Of a stretch of 38,632 nucleotides of DNA, positions 8,748 through 17,944 are shown piece by piece. This stretch comes from Membranihabitans maritimus. Lineage in GTDB: Bacteria; Bacteroidota; Bacteroidia; Chitinophagales; Saprospiraceae. Position numbers and translations under genes: made by a program. The notes below the pieces were generated by a model. The model saw only the letters and a list, made by a program, of their open reading frames with translations, did no database searches and was not told the DNA's origin. The first letter of the stretch is position 1, and each line of letters opens with the position of its first letter. The DNA lies in assembly GCF_021729145.1 (NCBI RefSeq), contig NZ_JAJSLW010000032.1, positions 1-38,632 of the forward strand, in the 5' to 3' direction.

Positions 8748-9617
8748 TTAACTACCCAAATAATGTTTGAGTAATTTACTCCTTGAAGCCGATCTCAATT
8801 TATTTATCGCTTTGTCTTTTATCTGCCGCACTCGCTCACGGGTCAGACCAAATTTATCTCCGATGTCTTCCAGTGACATGGGGTGTTCAACCCCAATCCC
8901 AAAGTAAAGTTTCACTACATCACATTGTCTTTCCGTCAAGGTATTCAAAGACCTTTCTATTTCACGTTGTAAAGACTCATTGTATTCGAGGGATTTATCA
9001 GTAGAATTGATATTGTCATTCTCCAATACATCCAAAAGGGAATTGTCTTCACCGTCTACGAACGGAGCATCCATCGAAACGTGTCGTGCTGCTACTCCTA
9101 ATGTCTTCTCTACTTCATCAGCCTGGATTTCTAATTGTTCGGCCAACTCCTCTGAAGAAGGCTCTCTTTCGAACTCCTGTTCTAATTCAGAAAATGCCCG
9201 ATTAATTTTGTTCAGTGATCCTACTTTATTAAGGGGCAATCGAACAATTCTCGATTGTTCTGCCAGCGCTTGCAAAATAGATTGTCTAATCCACCACACA
9301 GCATAAGAAATAAACTTAAACCCCCTGGTTTCGTCAAACCTTTTCGCGGCCTTTATCAACCCCAGATTTCCTTCATTAATTAAATCACTTAATGACAATC
9401 CCTGGTTTTGGTATTGTTTTGCGACTGAGACAACGAATCTTAGGTTTGCTTTTGTCAGTTTTTCCAATGCCTCCTGATCACCTTGTTTAATTCTTTTGGC
9501 CAAATCAACCTCTTCTTCAGGAGTCAATAAGTCTACTTTTCCTATTTCTTGCAAATACTTCTCTAGCGATTGACTCTCGCGATTGGTTATGGATTTGGTG
9601 ATCTTTAACTGCCTCAT
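8748..9617 (-). CDS. rpoD: RNA polymerase primary sigma factor RpoD/SigA
   Basis: This is a 289-residue housekeeping sigma factor, short as is usual in Bacteroidota because region 1.1 and the non-conserved insert are absent. Region 1.2 begins [20 protein letters not shown]. Region 2 has [37 protein letters not shown] and the -10 recognition helix [15 protein letters not shown]. Region 3 follows, and region 4 ends the protein with [16 protein letters not shown] and the helix-turn-helix [20 protein letters not shown]. The start [15 protein letters not shown] matches the usual family N-terminus. It is divergent from the START-like gene and has a good -7 box about 40 bases upstream. Confidence 0.97.
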   Translation of the reverse strand: MRQLKITKSITNRESQSLEKYLQEIGKVDLLTPEEEVDLAKRIKQGDQEALEKLTKANLRFVVSVAKQYQNQGLSLSDLINEGNLGLIKAAKRFDETRGFKFISYAVWWIRQSILQALAEQSRIVRLPLNKVGSLNKINRAFSELEQEFEREPSSEELAEQLEIQADEVEKTLGVAARHVSMDAPFVDGEDNSLLDVLENDNINSTDKSLEYNESLQREIERSLNTLTERQCDVVKLYFGIGVEHPMSLEDIGDKFGLTRERVRQIKDKAINKLRSASRSKLLKHYLGS

Positions 9618-9656
9618 GTATAAATTTTCTAATCAACTAATTCGTTAAAAAATATG

Positions 9657-9664
9657 CAAAGGTA
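9657..9664 (-). promoter_or_regulatory. -7 box of the rpoD promoter
   Basis: TACCTTTG on the minus strand matches the Bacteroidota -7 consensus TAnnTTTG exactly and lies 39 bases before the rpoD start codon. I could not find a convincing -33 TTTG at the expected spacing. Confidence 0.55.
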
Positions 9665-9814
9665 CGAAATCGTATCTTTAATTCATAGTAACTAACTACT
9701 ATAAAATGGAAATGTTTATAACACAAATTTAGTTCCAATCTTTAAAAAAGGATGAAATAATTTGGTTATATCAATAAATTAATTTTTCTTTTGCCTCAAT
9801 TAAAACAACCTGCA

Positions 9815-10189
9815 ATGGAAAGAGTTTCATTTGATATAGAGTTTTTATTTAAAGCTTCGCCTACAATACTTTACAAATTCCTGACGACCCCATCTTGTTT
9901 AGTCCGATGGTTTTGTGATGCTGTTGATATAACCGGGGACCTCTATACTTTCGAATGGAGCGGATTTGAAGAGACCGCATACATGATCGATGATATCGAA
10001 GACGAACGCGTAAGATTTCACTGGGAAGAGTACCCCGATGAGTTTTTTGAATTCCGAATTGATATATCCCCGGTAACCAATGAGACCATTTTGACAATTA
10101 CCGATTATTGCGATGATGATGAAGTCGATGAGCAAAAAGAATTGTGGGAGTCCCAAATATCCAAATTGCGAAGAGAAACCGGAGGATAA
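9815..10189 (+). CDS. START-like domain protein (AHSA1-related, Bacteroidota-specific)
   Basis: This is a 124-residue small soluble protein with the helix-grip START/SRPBCC-like pattern: SPTILYKFLTTPSCLVRWFCD, a central beta region with VDITGDLYTFEWSG and MIDDIEDERVRFHWEE, and an acidic C-terminal helix region (DYCDDDEVDEQKELWE) ending RRETGG. The function of this family is not established; the fold suggests a hydrophobic ligand pocket. The ATG at 9815 was chosen over a TTG at 9791 because family members begin directly with the MERVSFDIEF-type strand. It is transcribed away from rpoD, a neighbourhood often seen in the phylum, from a shared upstream region of about 200 bases. Confidence 0.85.
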   Translation: MERVSFDIEFLFKASPTILYKFLTTPSCLVRWFCDAVDITGDLYTFEWSGFEETAYMIDDIEDERVRFHWEEYPDEFFEFRIDISPVTNETILTITDYCDDDEVDEQKELWESQISKLRRETGG

Positions 10190-11089
10190 ATTCTACTATT
10201 CCATAGATCTCTGATAACATCAAGTTTCCTATTCCGATTGTGTAATTGGCAATTAATCCGGGAAACTATTACCAATTTTCAAGCGAAAGTGTTTTCAATT
10301 GGGCGTTGAAGAATTCTTTTTTGATTGATGAGTTTTGAATTTAAACCAGCGTAAATTTATTGTCAAACGAATTAGATCCGGCTTTAAATGCAGGGAAATC
10401 AATATATACCGATGTTTGTCTCATCATGACTCAAACAATAATCTAAGTATAAAAGACACAAAAGAATATTGGCAATTTATAATTACAATGTTTTGTTTGG
10501 GACTTAATCATTCCATGTATTATTGAATCCTTCGATCAACTACCCATAAAACTACATTGATTTAGAAAATTCACACAACCGGTCATTACGTAATTGGCCA
10601 CCAATTTATCTTTGTATTCAAGTAATCATAGATGATCCTGGCAGGTGAAACAGAAAAGAATTTCGCTATCAATTCAAAATTCTCCAAACATTCGTCCGAC
10701 TTCTTATCAACAAAACCTTCTAGCTAGTTATATTCACCGATTATATCCAGGCTTTGCGATGTCCCAATTTCAGCCAGTTATAGTAATATAATTTCAGCCT
10801 CGTTTTCACCAACTATCAAAATCTTTGAAATGCCAAATTCAGCTATTCTCTAATCCCGGATATTGAACGTCCTACAAGAATTCCAATATCCAATAAATTT
10901 GCTCTCCCGTATTTGGTTCATTTCATCTTATACTTCTATAGATAAAATACCGTAAATAATATTTAGTTCACATGAATGGTCGCCACCTTGATTTATTGGT
11001 CAAAAATATTCCAAGGAAGGTCTTAATTAATAGTATCATTTCAATAATTAATGCCCCAAAAGAAAAAGATTGAATAAATTGAGGAGAAT
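10190..11089. other. Gene-poor stretch, possibly with one decayed gene on the minus strand
   Basis: In 900 bases there is no intact gene I can support. On the minus strand, from about 10915 down to 10592, one frame of roughly 107 codons has only three stops. It reads with protein-like character (RIAEFGISKILIVGENEAEI, then DKKSDECLENFELIAKFF). The ILIVGENEAEI segment resembles a nucleotide-binding beta-alpha turn, but I cannot name a family. The rest is AT-rich, with no strong hairpin or repeat visible. Confidence 0.3.
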
Positions 11090-11407
11090 CTACTCTGCTT
11101 CAGGAGCTAGTTTAACAACCAATCCATCCAGTGAATCCGTCATCTTTATTTGACATCCGAGTCGGCTGTTATCTTCAACAAAAAATGCCTGATCCAACAT
11201 ATCTTCCTCAGCATCCTGAATCTCGGGGAGTTCAGTATCACTTTCAACATAGACATGACAGGTTGAGCACAACGCCATGCCTCCACAAGTTCCTTTCACC
11301 GGTAATTCACTGGCTTTACAAACTTCCATTAAATTCAATCCCATATCTGTAGGAACCTCAACATTATGTTTATTATCTTCGCGATCAATTATTGTTATTT
11401 CTATCAT
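11090..11407 (-). CDS. 2Fe-2S ferredoxin (adrenodoxin type)
   Basis: This is a 105-residue soluble electron carrier. The cluster ligands are in CGGMALCSTC followed by the late LGCQ cysteine, the plant/adrenodoxin-type spacing (C-x5-C-x2-C ... C). The protein begins MIEITIIDREDNKHNVEVP, a typical beta-grasp start. I set the start at 11407 because the longer frame to 11491 adds an unlikely extension and runs into the divergent aminotransferase gene. A -7 box lies 18 bases upstream. Such ferredoxins serve Fe-S assembly or cytochrome/hydroxylase partners; the partner is not evident here. Confidence 0.9.
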   Translation of the reverse strand: MIEITIIDREDNKHNVEVPTDMGLNLMEVCKASELPVKGTCGGMALCSTCHVYVESDTELPEIQDAEEDMLDQAFFVEDNSRLGCQIKMTDSLDGLVVKLAPEAE

Positions 11408-11425
11408 TTCAGTGATTTTCGAATG

Positions 11426-11433
11426 CAAATATA
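11426..11433 (-). promoter_or_regulatory. -7 box of the ferredoxin promoter
   Basis: TATATTTG on the minus strand is an exact match to TAnnTTTG and sits 18 bases before the ferredoxin ATG. No clear -33 element is visible at standard spacing. Confidence 0.55.
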
Positions 11434-11476
11434 TATAATGCAATTCCAATTTGAGAAACGAAACAAAACATAAGTT

Positions 11477-12607
11477 ATGAAAAACCTGCAAATGGTTGAT
11501 TTAAAGGGCCAGTATCTGCCTATCCAAGACGAAATTGATACCCTTATTCGGGATTGTATCGATTCTACCCAGTTTATAAACGGCCCCCAGGTCCGATCTT
11601 TTGAAAATCACCTGTCTGAATTTTTAGGGGTAAAACACGTCATTGGTTGTGCCAATGGGACGGATGCTCTCCAGATAGCGATTATGGCCGCTAACCTCCC
11701 AAAAGGTTCCGAAATCATTGTACCCGATTTTACATTTATTGCTACGGCGGAAGTGGTATCCTTACTCGGATATATTCCGGTATTTGCTGATGTAGACTAT
11801 AACCATTTCAATATTTCCCCCAAAAGCATTGAATCGGCAGTTTCTGCAAAAACCAGTGCGATCCTTCCCGTTCACTTATTTGGCCAATCCTGCAATATGG
11901 AACTAATAGTCAAAATTGCGGAAAAATATAACTTAAAAATTATAGAGGACAATGCCCAGGCAATTGGTGCTTCTTTTTTATGGGCCAATGGGGATAAACA
12001 AAAACTAGGTACCATTGGGGATATTGGATGTACTTCTTTTTTCCCATCAAAAAATCTCGGTGCTTATGGTGATGGAGGTGCTATTTTTACTAATAATGAT
12101 GAACTGGCCCATAAAATAAGAATATTATGTAACCACGGAATGGAAACCCGGTATTATCATGATGAAATTGGGGTTAATTCAAGACTGGATAGCATACAGG
12201 CCTGTGTATTAGAAGTTAAATTGAAATATTTACCTTCTTATAACCAGGCAAGATATGATGCAGCATCTCTATACAAACAGATGCTAAAAGATGTTGATGA
12301 AATAGTACTCCCTGAGGAATCAAAATATTCAGATCACGTTTATCATCAGTTTACGTTAAAAATAACCAACGGGCAAAGGGATCAATTGAAAACATACCTG
12401 GATGAACAGGGCATCCCATCAGGTGTATATTATCCCGTACCACTTCACAAACAAAAAGCTTTTGCGAAAAATCCGTCTCGTACATCCGATTGTAAGCACT
12501 CCATACAACTATCAAAAGAGGTAATATCCCTTCCTATGCATACAGAGCTCAATGAAGAAATGATTCGATTTATCACCGGTAAAATTATTGATTTCTTTCA
12601 AAAATAA
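11477..12607 (+). CDS. DegT/DnrJ/EryC1/StrS family PLP-dependent sugar aminotransferase
   Basis: This 376-residue enzyme should transaminate a nucleotide-linked keto-sugar for surface polysaccharide or glycoprotein glycan synthesis. The start MKNLQMVDLKGQYLPIQDEI is typical. Seen motifs are GCANGTDALQIA (cofactor phosphate contact), EDNAQAIGA (Asp to the pyridine ring), and SFFPSKNLGAYGDGGA with the cofactor-binding Lys. The conserved RLDSIQA, SGVYYPVPLHKQ and LSKEVISLPMH of the C-terminal domain are also present. The stop is two bases before the deacetylase-like gene, so the two are co-transcribed. The exact sugar product cannot be read from the sequence. Confidence 0.93.
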   Translation: MKNLQMVDLKGQYLPIQDEIDTLIRDCIDSTQFINGPQVRSFENHLSEFLGVKHVIGCANGTDALQIAIMAANLPKGSEIIVPDFTFIATAEVVSLLGYIPVFADVDYNHFNISPKSIESAVSAKTSAILPVHLFGQSCNMELIVKIAEKYNLKIIEDNAQAIGASFLWANGDKQKLGTIGDIGCTSFFPSKNLGAYGDGGAIFTNNDELAHKIRILCNHGMETRYYHDEIGVNSRLDSIQACVLEVKLKYLPSYNQARYDAASLYKQMLKDVDEIVLPEESKYSDHVYHQFTLKITNGQRDQLKTYLDEQGIPSGVYYPVPLHKQKAFAKNPSRTSDCKHSIQLSKEVISLPMHTELNEEMIRFITGKIIDFFQK

Positions 12608-12609
12608 AA

Positions 12610-13869
12610 ATGGCAGATTGTACAGTACCCGATAATATTAAAATAAACCTGCCTGACCGGCTGAAGAATATTGCGGCGTATATGTGGTCATTATTCTGTG
12701 AGAGTACCTCGGCAGACTCATTGGTAGAAAAAGAGGATTTTGAGTTTACAATAGAAGCTTCGGGCTCTTTTCCAATTACGAGTACTTTTGAACTTTTGTT
12801 AGATAATAACATTGAGGAGGTAGCCAGGATATATAACTTACCCGACGGATTGGATACTTTTGCCAAAAATGATCCAGTCGCCTGTTGCTTTTACCTGATC
12901 AACAGCCTTCACGAACGCCTTTTACCGAAATGTAAACTGGATAAATTCGGGAGATATCCTTATAAGGAATCCATTCAGTTTAAAAATAATATTATTGAGC
13001 TCAACTATTGCCAGAATATTTTCAATTCAATATTTAAGCAAATATTTCAACAAGAAGTCCCCCTGATAAAGAGTAAAATTTTTTGGTCGCATGACATTGA
13101 TTACCTGTTTAGCGCCTGGAAATCGGGAATAATTCAGTCAATAAGAAACCGGAAATTTACCCAAATACCAAAACATATAATTAATCGCTTGTTTTCCCAT
13201 CATAATTGGGATAATCTTGATGAGATCCTTAAGTTGGAAAAGAAATTTAATATTCCTTCTGTATTTTTCTTCCTTACGGAGTCTGGCAAGTTTCATTTAG
13301 TCAATGGTCACATTGATCATGCTGACTACGCGATCGGTTCACTATCTATGGTACGAAGAATTCACGCAATCCATACTAACGGATCTTTAGTAGGTCTTCA
13401 CAAAAGCGCTTTTCCTCTATCCTACCGGGAAGAAATTAACAAATTCAATTTACCCATTTATGGGAATAGAAATCATTTTCTAAAATTCCATATAAATGAC
13501 CACTACCAACAAATAGAAAAGGCCGGGTTACAATATGATGCTTCCCTGGGATTTGCAGAACACTATGGATTCCGTAACTCCTTCGGCCGACCGTTTCGAC
13601 CGTATAATTTAACTAAAAATAAACCGCATAGTTTTATAGAATATCCCCTTCACCTTATGGATGCCACCTTTACAGAATATTTGGGTAATTCTACAGAATC
13701 GATGCTCATAAAAATGAAGCAATGGATAACCTCCCATAATACCCAATGCGTAATCAGTCTTTTACTTCACAATTCCCATATGAATTTGTGGAGGACAGGA
13801 CAAAAATCTTTATGGGAAACATTCTATAGGGAAGTGGATAACATGGGGCTTGAAAGTTTTCTCCCTTAA
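12610..13869 (+). CDS. Polysaccharide-deacetylase-like protein (NodB fold, DUF7033-type N-terminus)
   Basis: This is a 419-residue protein. An N-terminal segment of about 130 residues resembles the DUF7033 region found in front of Bacteroidota deacetylase-like domains. The following NodB-like part has WSHDIDYLF (catalytic/metal Asp positions), VFFFLTESG, GLHKSAFPLSY and NRNHFLKF (the R-x-H pattern). It then has GLQYDASLGFAEHYGFRNSFGRPFRPY and a late LLHNSHM. Members of this group probably act on acetylated cell-surface sugars, but activity is unproven. No signal peptide is seen, suggesting a cytoplasmic role in precursor synthesis. It follows the aminotransferase gene by two bases and ends four bases from the convergent glycosyltransferase gene. 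Confidence 0.75.
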   Translation: MADCTVPDNIKINLPDRLKNIAAYMWSLFCESTSADSLVEKEDFEFTIEASGSFPITSTFELLLDNNIEEVARIYNLPDGLDTFAKNDPVACCFYLINSLHERLLPKCKLDKFGRYPYKESIQFKNNIIELNYCQNIFNSIFKQIFQQEVPLIKSKIFWSHDIDYLFSAWKSGIIQSIRNRKFTQIPKHIINRLFSHHNWDNLDEILKLEKKFNIPSVFFFLTESGKFHLVNGHIDHADYAIGSLSMVRRIHAIHTNGSLVGLHKSAFPLSYREEINKFNLPIYGNRNHFLKFHINDHYQQIEKAGLQYDASLGFAEHYGFRNSFGRPFRPYNLTKNKPHSFIEYPLHLMDATFTEYLGNSTESMLIKMKQWITSHNTQCVISLLLHNSHMNLWRTGQKSLWETFYREVDNMGLESFLP

Positions 13870-13873
13870 ACCC

Positions 13874-14971
13874 TTAGGCATTGGTGATATAATCTTCGAA
13901 CTGTTTGAATGTTTTTTCAAATTGAAATTTTTCCAGGGATTTATGTCGACCCGCTTTCCCCATAGACATTCTTATGGTAGGATTTTCAGCCAACCGTAAC
14001 ACCTTTTCTGTAAATTCATCCAAATCAGGATATTCAACCAAATATCCCGAGATATTATTGACAACAATTTCAGGATTACTGGTAATATCAAATGCCACAA
14101 CTGGTTTTGAGCATTGCATGGCTTCTACCAAAACATATCCAAAACCTTCCCACTCCGAAGTGAGAAGAAATATATCAATTGATTTCATAAAGCCAACAAT
14201 ATCATCTACAAAACCAAGCAAAATTACATCGTTCTCCAGGTTATATCGTGAAATCTCTTCTTCAAGCCGCTGTCTAAGGGAGCCTGCTCCAGCAATAAAT
14301 ATGGTAAACGGTAAATTTCTATTACGCAGTTTTCTGGCAATTTCGATCAAGTATATCTGACCTTTTTGTTCTACCAGTCTTCCGGCGTTACCCAAAATAA
14401 CCCCTTTCCCCTTTTCTTGAATTATTGCCATCTCTCTCAATCCCTGTCCATTCTCTGGTATTGATTTTATACCATTGTAAATTACTTTAATTTTATCCGG
14501 AGAAAGGCCCCCTGACAAATTCTTAAGGATGGTTCTTTTAGTTTCTTCTGAATTGGCATTAATATGAGTAATGCATTTTTGCAAAAGGAAACGATTGAGA
14601 AAGTTGTTGTTAATGGGGATGGCCAATCCCCTTCGATAGATTCTCTTTCCCACCTTTGCAAGGTATGACGAAAGTCCCCCTAACTTAAAATCCCGCGAAG
14701 CAGAGAAAATGACTATATCAATTTTATTATTTTTGAAAAAACGTATTAGTTTATACAATTTCAAAGGATTAAGAAATGACAAATTTCCCACATTATTCAT
14801 ATAGTATGTGGGTATATTATTTCTTTCAGCTCTTTTTCCCAGTATCGATTTTTGGTTACAAATAAGAAATACTTTATACCCTTTATTTTGTAGTCCAGTA
14901 GCATAATCCAAATAAAATTTCTCTCCTCCACCCCAAAACTTCACGGTATTTATGAAACAAATATTTTTCAT
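13874..14971 (-). CDS. Glycosyltransferase family 4 protein
   Basis: This is a 365-residue GT-B fold glycosyltransferase. The N-terminal half begins MKNICFINTVKFWGGGEKFYLDYATGL, the acceptor-side glycine loop. The C-terminal half has IKVIYNGIKSIPE, GNAGRLVEQKGQIYLIEIA, VILLGFVDDIVGFMKSIDIF and the nucleotide-sugar motif SEWEGFGYVLVEAM (E-x-F-G-x5-E type). It should transfer a sugar in glycan assembly, at the cytoplasmic membrane face. It is encoded convergent with the aminotransferase/deacetylase pair, four bases apart, and together the three suggest a small polysaccharide locus. Its start codon overlaps the stop of a 31-codon frame upstream. Confidence 0.92.
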   Translation of the reverse strand: MKNICFINTVKFWGGGEKFYLDYATGLQNKGYKVFLICNQKSILGKRAERNNIPTYYMNNVGNLSFLNPLKLYKLIRFFKNNKIDIVIFSASRDFKLGGLSSYLAKVGKRIYRRGLAIPINNNFLNRFLLQKCITHINANSEETKRTILKNLSGGLSPDKIKVIYNGIKSIPENGQGLREMAIIQEKGKGVILGNAGRLVEQKGQIYLIEIARKLRNRNLPFTIFIAGAGSLRQRLEEEISRYNLENDVILLGFVDDIVGFMKSIDIFLLTSEWEGFGYVLVEAMQCSKPVVAFDITSNPEIVVNNISGYLVEYPDLDEFTEKVLRLAENPTIRMSMGKAGRHKSLEKFQFEKTFKQFEDYITNA

Positions 14972-15063
14972 AGCCTATTGTTACCTGGTTTCAGGACATC
15001 TGAAATATACATTCTTCTTAATTCACCCCTGCTGTTTATAATCACATAAACTAAATCTTCCAT
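14968..15063 (-). CDS. Possible 31-residue leader peptide ahead of the glycosyltransferase
   Basis: A short frame begins with ATG at 15063 (MEDLVYVIINSRGELRRMYI...) and ends with a TGA that overlaps the glycosyltransferase ATG (ATGA arrangement). Such overlap is typical of translational coupling, so this could be a small upstream gene or leader peptide, or simply chance. It resembles no family I know. A longer frame in the same phase reaching 15312 overlaps the kinase gene and looks like a shadow. Confidence 0.25.
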   Translation of the reverse strand: MEDLVYVIINSRGELRRMYISDVLKPGNNRL

Positions 15064-15154
15064 AATTATTAATAAATTCGCGGTGTAAATTTTGTTATAT
15101 TTTAGTTTCCAATATTTGAAAGTCAAACATTTATATTCAAGTAAGTACAAAGTA

Positions 15155-17200
15155 ATGTTCAAAAATACAATAATATTACTCCTATTTTTACTTAGTGGAC
15201 AATATATATGTGCACAGGAATCATATAGCAAGTTTACGGCAGTTCTAAACACAATAGATTCTCCTGGTGCAAGAGCAAAATACATTCTGGAGTACGAGCA
15301 GTCTTCAGACATTTCTTACCACGAGGAGTACACAGACTTTCTAGAAGAGGCTATTAATTATTATCTCGGTCAAAACGCTCCGGATACCATATTGAACCTG
15401 GTAACTTCTGTTGCAGACCATTATATTTTCTCCCATCAAGTCAACCATCAAAAAGCTAAAGAAGTACTAGACCTCGTTATACCTTATCAGAAATTGATTT
15501 CAGACACTACAGCCTGGACCAACTATTTGGTCCAGAGAGGTGAAATTGCCATATACAATAATAATTTTGACGATGCTATTGACATTTTCAAAACCATATT
15601 AGATGTCGCAGTGGATACAACGCAATATAGTTATTCATATGCCCATTTGAAACTGGGAGAAGTGTATGCCAACCACTGGAATATATTGAAATCTATCATC
15701 CACTTTAACAAAGCTTCTGATTTATTTTTGAAACAGGAAAATGTGGGTATGTACCTTTGGACCCAGTCGGGGCTTGCTTCTCTTTATAGTCTCAACTCTT
15801 TGTATAAAGAAGCGAACAACGCAAGAAATATTATTTATAAAGTAGGGGTAGAAAACAAAGCTTTTGACATCGTCACAATCGCCCACCTCACCGCAGCGAT
15901 GGAAAATAAAGAGCGAAACAATCAAGAGAAGAGATTATATCATTTGAAACAAGCCAACGAATATTCCAAACATCAATCTACAGTACAAGACTATGTAAAA
16001 GCTGTAAACTATACGTTTCATACATTGTACTATACAGAAAAGAGGCAAATTGATTCGTCGGAATTCTACTTTAAGAAGTTGGAAAATTTGTATTCTCCTG
16101 ACAAACACGGAGCTTGGGTAAAAAGCTATTATCTAATAGGCAAAGCTTCAAATTATCACTTACATGGTAATTATACAGCTGCTGAAAATATTATCCTTCA
16201 ATTGATAAAAGATGCCAAGACTACCAGAAAGGCTTCGATGAGATTGCGATTTTACGAGACTCTTAGCACTTTGTATAATGAATGGGGCAAAAGAGAGTTG
16301 GAATTACAAGCTTTGAAAAATTACAGTTCTTTGAAAGACAGCCTGGAAGACTTGAGAATTAACAATCAATTTCTCTATTACAATCAATTATTTGAATCAG
16401 AAAAAAAAGATAAAACAATCCTGCAACAAGAAGCCTCTATACAACTTTTATCAGCACAAAATAAATTAATTTTAATGAGGTGGGCTATAGTGGTTCTGGT
16501 CATTGGTGTGATATTTACTGTTTTTTATTTCTATAAGTCCCGAAAATTTGCGATTCAAAAAAACAAGCTTCAGGAAAATTTTTCTCAACGGTTGATATCT
16601 AGTCAGGAGCTTGAAAAAAGTAAAATTTCCCGGGACTTGCACGACGGGTTAAGTCAACAATTGATACTCATCAAAAACAGATTGGATATTTTGGGTTATA
16701 ATGATGTTTCGGAGATGGTATCAGGTTCACTTGACGAACTAAGGTCTATTACCAGATCTCTCCATCCTGCCATTCTTTCCAATTTTGGTCTTACGGCAGC
16801 ATTGGAATATTTATGTACAAATCTAAATAAATACGCCGATGACATTGAAGTCTCTCATCATATTGAAAGGATTGATAATTTACTAGATGAAGAACATGAA
16901 TTACACTTGTATCGCATTGTCCAGGAAATATTAAATAATATATTGAAACACGCCGAATGCTCTACTATTTCCATTTCAATCCTCCCTAAAAAGAAGGACA
17001 TATTTATTCGAATACAGGATAATGGTAAAGGTTTCGAACTTGAAGAAGCTGAAATATCCGGCCTCGGAATGAATTCCATTCGTGAGCGAAGTAAAATTAT
17101 CGGGGGCCACCTCGATATACAATCGAAGAAAAACAAAGGAACGGTAATTACCCTAAAAATTCCGGTTTATGAAAGACACAAAGATTCTATTAGCAGATGA
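15155..17200 (+). CDS. TPR-containing sensor histidine kinase (HisKA_3, NarX/DesK type)
   Basis: This is a 681-residue membrane sensor kinase. A signal peptide (MFKNTIILLLFLLSGQYICAQ) leads into a periplasmic region of roughly 400 residues of TPR-like helices, then one membrane segment at about 441-463 (WAIVVLVIGVIFTVFYFY). The HisKA_3 dimerisation domain has the phospho-accepting His496 in ISRDLHDGLSQQL. The HATPase domain has EILNNILKHAE (N box), DNGKGFELEE, and GLGMNSIRERSKIIGG. I placed the start at 15155 because it gives a clean signal peptide; a longer frame starts at 15092. The gene overlaps the response regulator by 32 bases, so the pair is a translationally coupled two-component system. 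The ligand is unknown. Confidence 0.93.
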   Translation: MFKNTIILLLFLLSGQYICAQESYSKFTAVLNTIDSPGARAKYILEYEQSSDISYHEEYTDFLEEAINYYLGQNAPDTILNLVTSVADHYIFSHQVNHQKAKEVLDLVIPYQKLISDTTAWTNYLVQRGEIAIYNNNFDDAIDIFKTILDVAVDTTQYSYSYAHLKLGEVYANHWNILKSIIHFNKASDLFLKQENVGMYLWTQSGLASLYSLNSLYKEANNARNIIYKVGVENKAFDIVTIAHLTAAMENKERNNQEKRLYHLKQANEYSKHQSTVQDYVKAVNYTFHTLYYTEKRQIDSSEFYFKKLENLYSPDKHGAWVKSYYLIGKASNYHLHGNYTAAENIILQLIKDAKTTRKASMRLRFYETLSTLYNEWGKRELELQALKNYSSLKDSLEDLRINNQFLYYNQLFESEKKDKTILQQEASIQLLSAQNKLILMRWAIVVLVIGVIFTVFYFYKSRKFAIQKNKLQENFSQRLISSQELEKSKISRDLHDGLSQQLILIKNRLDILGYNDVSEMVSGSLDELRSITRSLHPAILSNFGLTAALEYLCTNLNKYADDIEVSHHIERIDNLLDEEHELHLYRIVQEILNNILKHAECSTISISILPKKKDIFIRIQDNGKGFELEEAEISGLGMNSIRERSKIIGGHLDIQSKKNKGTVITLKIPVYERHKDSISR

Positions 17201-17816
17201 CCACCCGATTTTACTAAAAGGATTATCTACATTTCTCAAAGAAAAAGGATATAATTCAGTCTCATTGGCTTACAACGGGGATGAAGCACTCAAACACATC
17301 AAAAAAAACAAACCTGAAATTGCAATTCTGGATATTGAAATGCCTAAGATGTCAGGCGTAGATGTAGCTAGAGAATGCCAGAGTGAAAAGATTCCCACTA
17401 CAATAATATTCCTCTCCTATCATCAGGATCCCGGCTTTATAGCTCTAGCCAAAACCCTCAACATCCGAGGCTTTCTGGCAAAGGAAAATTCCATTAAACA
17501 AATTGAAGAGTGCATCCGTACAGTCATCGAAGGACAATATTTTTTCCCGCTGGGTGAATACGAAGAAGTTTTGGAAGAAGGGAAATTATTAATAAATTCA
17601 TTAAAAAAACTCACCCTATCTGAAAAAAGGATCCTCTCCCTTATAACCCAAGGGCTAAATAGCAAAAATATATCCGGTGAATTAGCTATTTCACTCAGAA
17701 CGGTTGAAAAACACCGAAGTAATATTATCAATAAACTAAATTCTGAGCAGAAAATCAAAAACCTAAATCAATGGGTTTTAAAAAATAAAAAGCTCATACT
17801 GGATAATTTAATATAA
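17169..17816 (+). CDS. LuxR/NarL-family response regulator
   Basis: This is a 215-residue DNA-binding response regulator. The receiver domain has the acidic pair Asp10-Asp11 (LLADDHPILL), phospho-acceptor Asp55 (ILDIEMP), Ser83 (IIFLSYHQ) and Lys105 (GFLAKENS). The LuxR helix-turn-helix occupies about residues 148-205, with LTLSEKRILSLITQGLNSKN and SLRTVEKHRSNIINKL. It starts inside the kinase gene and is the obvious phosphotransfer partner of that kinase. Targets are not visible, though the two lipoprotein genes 129 bases downstream on the same strand are candidates. Confidence 0.95.
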   Translation: MKDTKILLADDHPILLKGLSTFLKEKGYNSVSLAYNGDEALKHIKKNKPEIAILDIEMPKMSGVDVARECQSEKIPTTIIFLSYHQDPGFIALAKTLNIRGFLAKENSIKQIEECIRTVIEGQYFFPLGEYEEVLEEGKLLINSLKKLTLSEKRILSLITQGLNSKNISGELAISLRTVEKHRSNIINKLNSEQKIKNLNQWVLKNKKLILDNLI

Positions 17817-17944
17817 CCTGCCATCTGAATTACTCCCATGTATAGACAACCTTTCAAAGGAATATGTAGTGTATAAAGAATGTGAAAATTATATTTTACT
17901 TATATTACAAATTTATAACACATAACTATCACAACACCTAAAAA

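Noticed and set aside
9791-9814. TTG start giving a longer START-like protein
   Set aside because: The ATG at 9815 fits the conserved family N-terminus; the extra eight residues are not family-like.
10335-10526. 63-residue plus-strand frame
   Set aside because: It starts with TTG, has no ribosome site and no recognisable sequence features.
14968-15312. 114-residue minus-strand frame ahead of the glycosyltransferase
   Set aside because: Most of it is antisense to the sensor kinase signal region; only the last 31 codons lie outside and are listed separately at low confidence.
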